A stretch of DNA of 64,000 bases, from positions 3,291,001 to 3,355,000 of the forward strand of contig CM044873.1 in NCBI GenBank assembly GCA_024500155.1, given 5' to 3'. A program made the position numbers and the translations under genes. Origin of the DNA: Chenopodium formosanum. Lineage: Eukaryota; Streptophyta; Magnoliopsida; Caryophyllales; Amaranthaceae. This document shows, piece by piece, positions 61,708-64,000 of the stretch. Under the pieces are notes generated by a model. That model was given only the letters and a program-made list of their open reading frames with translations. It had not been told where the DNA came from and did not search any database. Within the stretch, counting starts at the first letter, position 1. Each line of letters starts with the position of its first letter.

Positions 61708-62982
61708 CTAATTAATTTTGCCTTCTTCAACACCCTCTTCATCAAGGTAAGCTTTCTTCGTGCGATCAGCACGTGCGAAGAGACAAATGACAAGAAAACA
61801 CGTGGCATAGATCCCATGAACTTTCCAACTAGTCTTAGGAGGTTGATGCAACACCGCACGATGAAACACCGTCATATAATAATGAAACCCAACAGCAAAG
61901 CCCACAAAAGTCTGGGCCAAGCCCAAAAACTTCTGGCCCAACCCAGACTCAGTAGAAAACACTAGAATCAAATACATCATCAACATCAACAAATACATTA
62001 CATACCCAAGAGTCTGCAAAACTTGCAACCAAACATAGGTGGACTGCGAAGTAGCGTAGAAAAACCTCAACGGCTCTAACCCAGTAACTAAACTAGAGAA
62101 GCATAAGATTGAGAAGTAAATTGAGAGGTAAATGTGGATGAAAATGATGAGTTTTTGGAGGGAGAAATACGCAGTAATGCGGTTAAAAAGGAGGGATACC
62201 AGTAAAAATGGGAGAATGATAAAGGCGAATGAAATAGCGGTTGATGCTGAAGAATGGTATTGTTTACCTACATACGGTTTGATGTAATTGTTTGTGATCT
62301 CGTTGTTTGCTTTTGCTAGGTAGATTTTTGAAGTTGTTGAGAATTTGTGTAAATCTGGGATGAATGTTTTATGGAATTTGTTTGTGAAATCTCGGAATTC
62401 TGCCATGAAATCGTAGTCATCTTCATCGTTGTTTGACATTGATGGAGGTTTCTGGGTTGTTTTTTGTTTTTGGGTTTTTTTGGAAGGATCGGATGAGGGT
62501 GTTTTGGTAATTTGGGTTGATGATGATTTAGGTTTGGGTAGATCTGCGGGTTTGGGTTTGGGTTTGGGTTTGGATTTGGTGGAGTTAAGGTTGAGTTTAG
62601 TGAGAGTAGGTGGAGCACCGACATTTTTGGAGGAGGTTTTATTTTTGGAAGAAGACGAGGTTTTTTGTGTTGTAGTTAAAATGGGTTTGGTTTGGTTTTT
62701 TTTGGAAGAATTATTAGTGATTAGGTTTTTAGAGGAAGAAGAAGAAGGAGATTTGATGATTGGTTTAGTTTGGTTTTTAGTAGAAGAAGATGGAGAAGAT
62801 TTCTTGATTTTGATTTTAGGAATTTCTTCATCATCATCTTGGAGTTGTGTTTTTTCTAACAAAGTTCTTCGAGGTAGAATCTGATATTGAGAAGTGGCAA
62901 AAACTAAAAATGAAGATGAAATAAATAGCAAGTAAAAGAAGAAGACATTTTTGAAGAAATGAGGAAGTGGAGCCATAATCAT
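61708..62982 (-). CDS. Multi-pass membrane protein with Ser/Lys-rich luminal region (At4g39840-like)
   Basis: Single-exon gene, 424 residues; a second ATG two codons later is an equally possible start. An N-terminal signal-type hydrophobic segment (about 10-30) precedes a 190-residue low-complexity stretch rich in Ser, Lys, Thr and Pro, including KPKPKPKP. From about residue 245 there are four or five hydrophobic helices (SFAFIILPFLLVSLLF, LIIFIHIYLSIYFSILCF, GYVMYLLMLMMYLILVF, TFVGFAVGFHYYM, YATCFLVICLFA). Layout and position match an Arabidopsis protein annotated 'cell wall integrity/stress response component-like' (At4g39840), a name taken from low-complexity similarity to yeast Wsc sensors. 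No experimental function is known to me. Confidence 0.8.
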   Translation of the reverse strand: MIMAPLPHFFKNVFFFYLLFISSSFLVFATSQYQILPRRTLLEKTQLQDDDEEIPKIKIKKSSPSSSTKNQTKPIIKSPSSSSSKNLITNNSSKKNQTKPILTTTQKTSSSSKNKTSSKNVGAPPTLTKLNLNSTKSKPKPKPKPADLPKPKSSSTQITKTPSSDPSKKTQKQKTTQKPPSMSNNDEDDYDFMAEFRDFTNKFHKTFIPDLHKFSTTSKIYLAKANNEITNNYIKPYVGKQYHSSASTAISFAFIILPFLLVSLLFNRITAYFSLQKLIIFIHIYLSIYFSILCFSSLVTGLEPLRFFYATSQSTYVWLQVLQTLGYVMYLLMLMMYLILVFSTESGLGQKFLGLAQTFVGFAVGFHYYMTVFHRAVLHQPPKTSWKVHGIYATCFLVICLFARADRTKKAYLDEEGVEEGKIN

Positions 62983-64000
62983 AGAAATGATTATGGATCA
63001 AATGGTGTTGAATAGTTGTGAAGTGTACTATGAATTAGTAAGGAGTGTTAGTTTAGAATTAGATCTTGAGTGAGAGAGAAAGAGAGGAAGAGGAAGGAAT
63101 GAGTGATGAAAGATGGGTGGATTTAAGCTAAGTAGGGAATCAGGAGGAGGAGAGAGAAAGTGACGGCAAAGATTTTAATGCAGAGAGAGTGGCAGAGGAG
63201 AAGGAGAAACTGAGATGGGGTCACACTCACACATACATGGTATAGTATACAAGCTAAAGGTACGCGGTTTTATGAGGAGTGTGGGCTAATCTTTAGCTAA
63301 AGTACTTGTGTAAAGTCCATAATTATGTCACTCAATTACTTAATTTTAGGGTTTTAAAGTCGGATTTATCTAAAGACGCTTCTATTTATTTTGATTTATT
63401 TAAATTTATTTGTCTAAATTTTGAGTAGTTACTTGTACATTTATTGTCATTTGTTAAGGAGTATTTCTTATTTTCATTTGTTTTGATTGTTTTAGCGAAT
63501 GATTGTTTTGATTGTTCGTTATTTTCCATATACATTTTTCAGGTTTTAAATACATCATTTTTAATTTGTATATGGAGTGCTCTATATGCTCCATATATAT
63601 AGTAGCATTGTGGATCTGAAGAAGTATATTTTGATATGTCTCCATATACACTTTATATGTTCGTTGTACTTTTATCAGCTTAGATATGCTAAGTAACCAA
63701 GAACACTAGTAAGTTATGCAGATTAGTCAAAAGTCAATTTACTCATTAATAGTCCATACTCATTACTAGGGAGTGAGAACTATATTTGATTTAAAGTGTT
63801 AAACTCCACGGTTGCATGCTGCGTCTGGTGGTGACAATGAAGAGTAGAAACTAGACAGTCTAAGTAATGACGGTGTTGACTGATGAGTGTGGACAAACAC
63901 TAATAATGGTCCAATCTATTGACTTTTTATTCACTTATTAGACCCAATAAGTGATTAGCCAGATCTTTCCTAGTATCTTCTGCTCTATTGATCTTCACTT
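62983..64000. other. 5' flank of the membrane-protein gene
   Basis: A GA-rich leader lies at about 63065-63200 upstream of the minus-strand gene. Beyond this it is AT-rich with no recognised gene up to the window edge. Confidence 0.5.

Noticed and set aside
62515..62585. GGGTTT repeats that look like telomere sequence
   Set aside because: The unit is six bases (GGGTTT), not the plant TTTAGGG heptamer. On the minus strand it encodes the KPKPKPKP segment of the membrane protein.
62429..62884. 151-codon plus-strand open frame opposite the membrane protein
   Set aside because: Antisense shadow of the Ser/Lys-rich region; Val/Leu/Glu-rich composition is the complement of that low-complexity sequence.

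Overview
This is a nuclear segment of an AT-rich flowering-plant genome, almost certainly a eudicot. The genes have many short exons with GT-AG introns, and the encoded families are plant-specific: CDKC, NPH3/BTB, a plant annexin, asparagine synthetase, RABH1. The gaps hold plant transposable-element debris. I cannot name the species from sequence alone. I rebuilt exon-intron structures by hand from reading frame, splice sites and known family sequence. All reading frames close across the junctions except where a disruption is flagged.

Layout, left to right. 1-3.1 kb: CDKC-type cyclin-dependent kinase (+, 5' end outside the window). 4.4-8.5 kb: mitochondrial-carrier-family adenine nucleotide transporter, BTL type (-). 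9.2-12.3 kb: repeat block with a tandem repeat of about 320 bp, a mitochondrial nad7 insertion (NUMT) and a Helitron-type 3' end. 15.2-17.4 kb: small single-pass membrane protein (+). 18.1-21.2 kb: RABH1 (Rab6-type) GTPase (-). 23.7-27.6 kb: BTB/NPH3 protein, DOT3-like (+). 28.8-29.4 kb: organellar uL23 ribosomal protein (-). 30.5-34.8 kb: ROCK1-type nucleotide-sugar transporter (-). 36.9-42.8 kb: glutamine-dependent asparagine synthetase (+). 44.8-48.0 kb: TLDc-domain protein (-) with an in-frame stop in exon 1. 48.35 kb: tRNA-Arg(ACG). 49.5-51.4 kb: annexin (+). 52.2-54.8 kb: DUF4057 protein (-). 55.7-56.4 kb: small C2-domain protein (-) with a one-base frameshift. 56.4-61.7 kb: AT-rich gap. 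61.7-63.0 kb: intronless multi-pass membrane protein with a Ser/Lys-rich luminal region (-).

The genes do not form a pathway. What links them is gene order. From memory of the Arabidopsis map, nearly all have counterparts in three short Arabidopsis blocks: At5g10220-10270 (annexins, ASN3, DOT3, RABH1E, CDKC;1), At5g64960-65020 (CDKC;2, BTL3, RABH1A, ROCK1, ASN2, annexin 2) and At4g39840-39890 (membrane protein, DUF4057, TLDc, uL23, RABH1C). The window therefore looks like the unfractionated ancestral block from which those segments descend.

I found no novel enzymatic or defence-like system. The points most worth a second look are the divergent CDKC (activation-segment substitutions), two coding disruptions in otherwise intact genes, the Helitron/NUMT/tandem-repeat block, a cleanly delimited hAT-type MITE with an 8-bp target duplication, and traces of 5S rDNA and SINEs.
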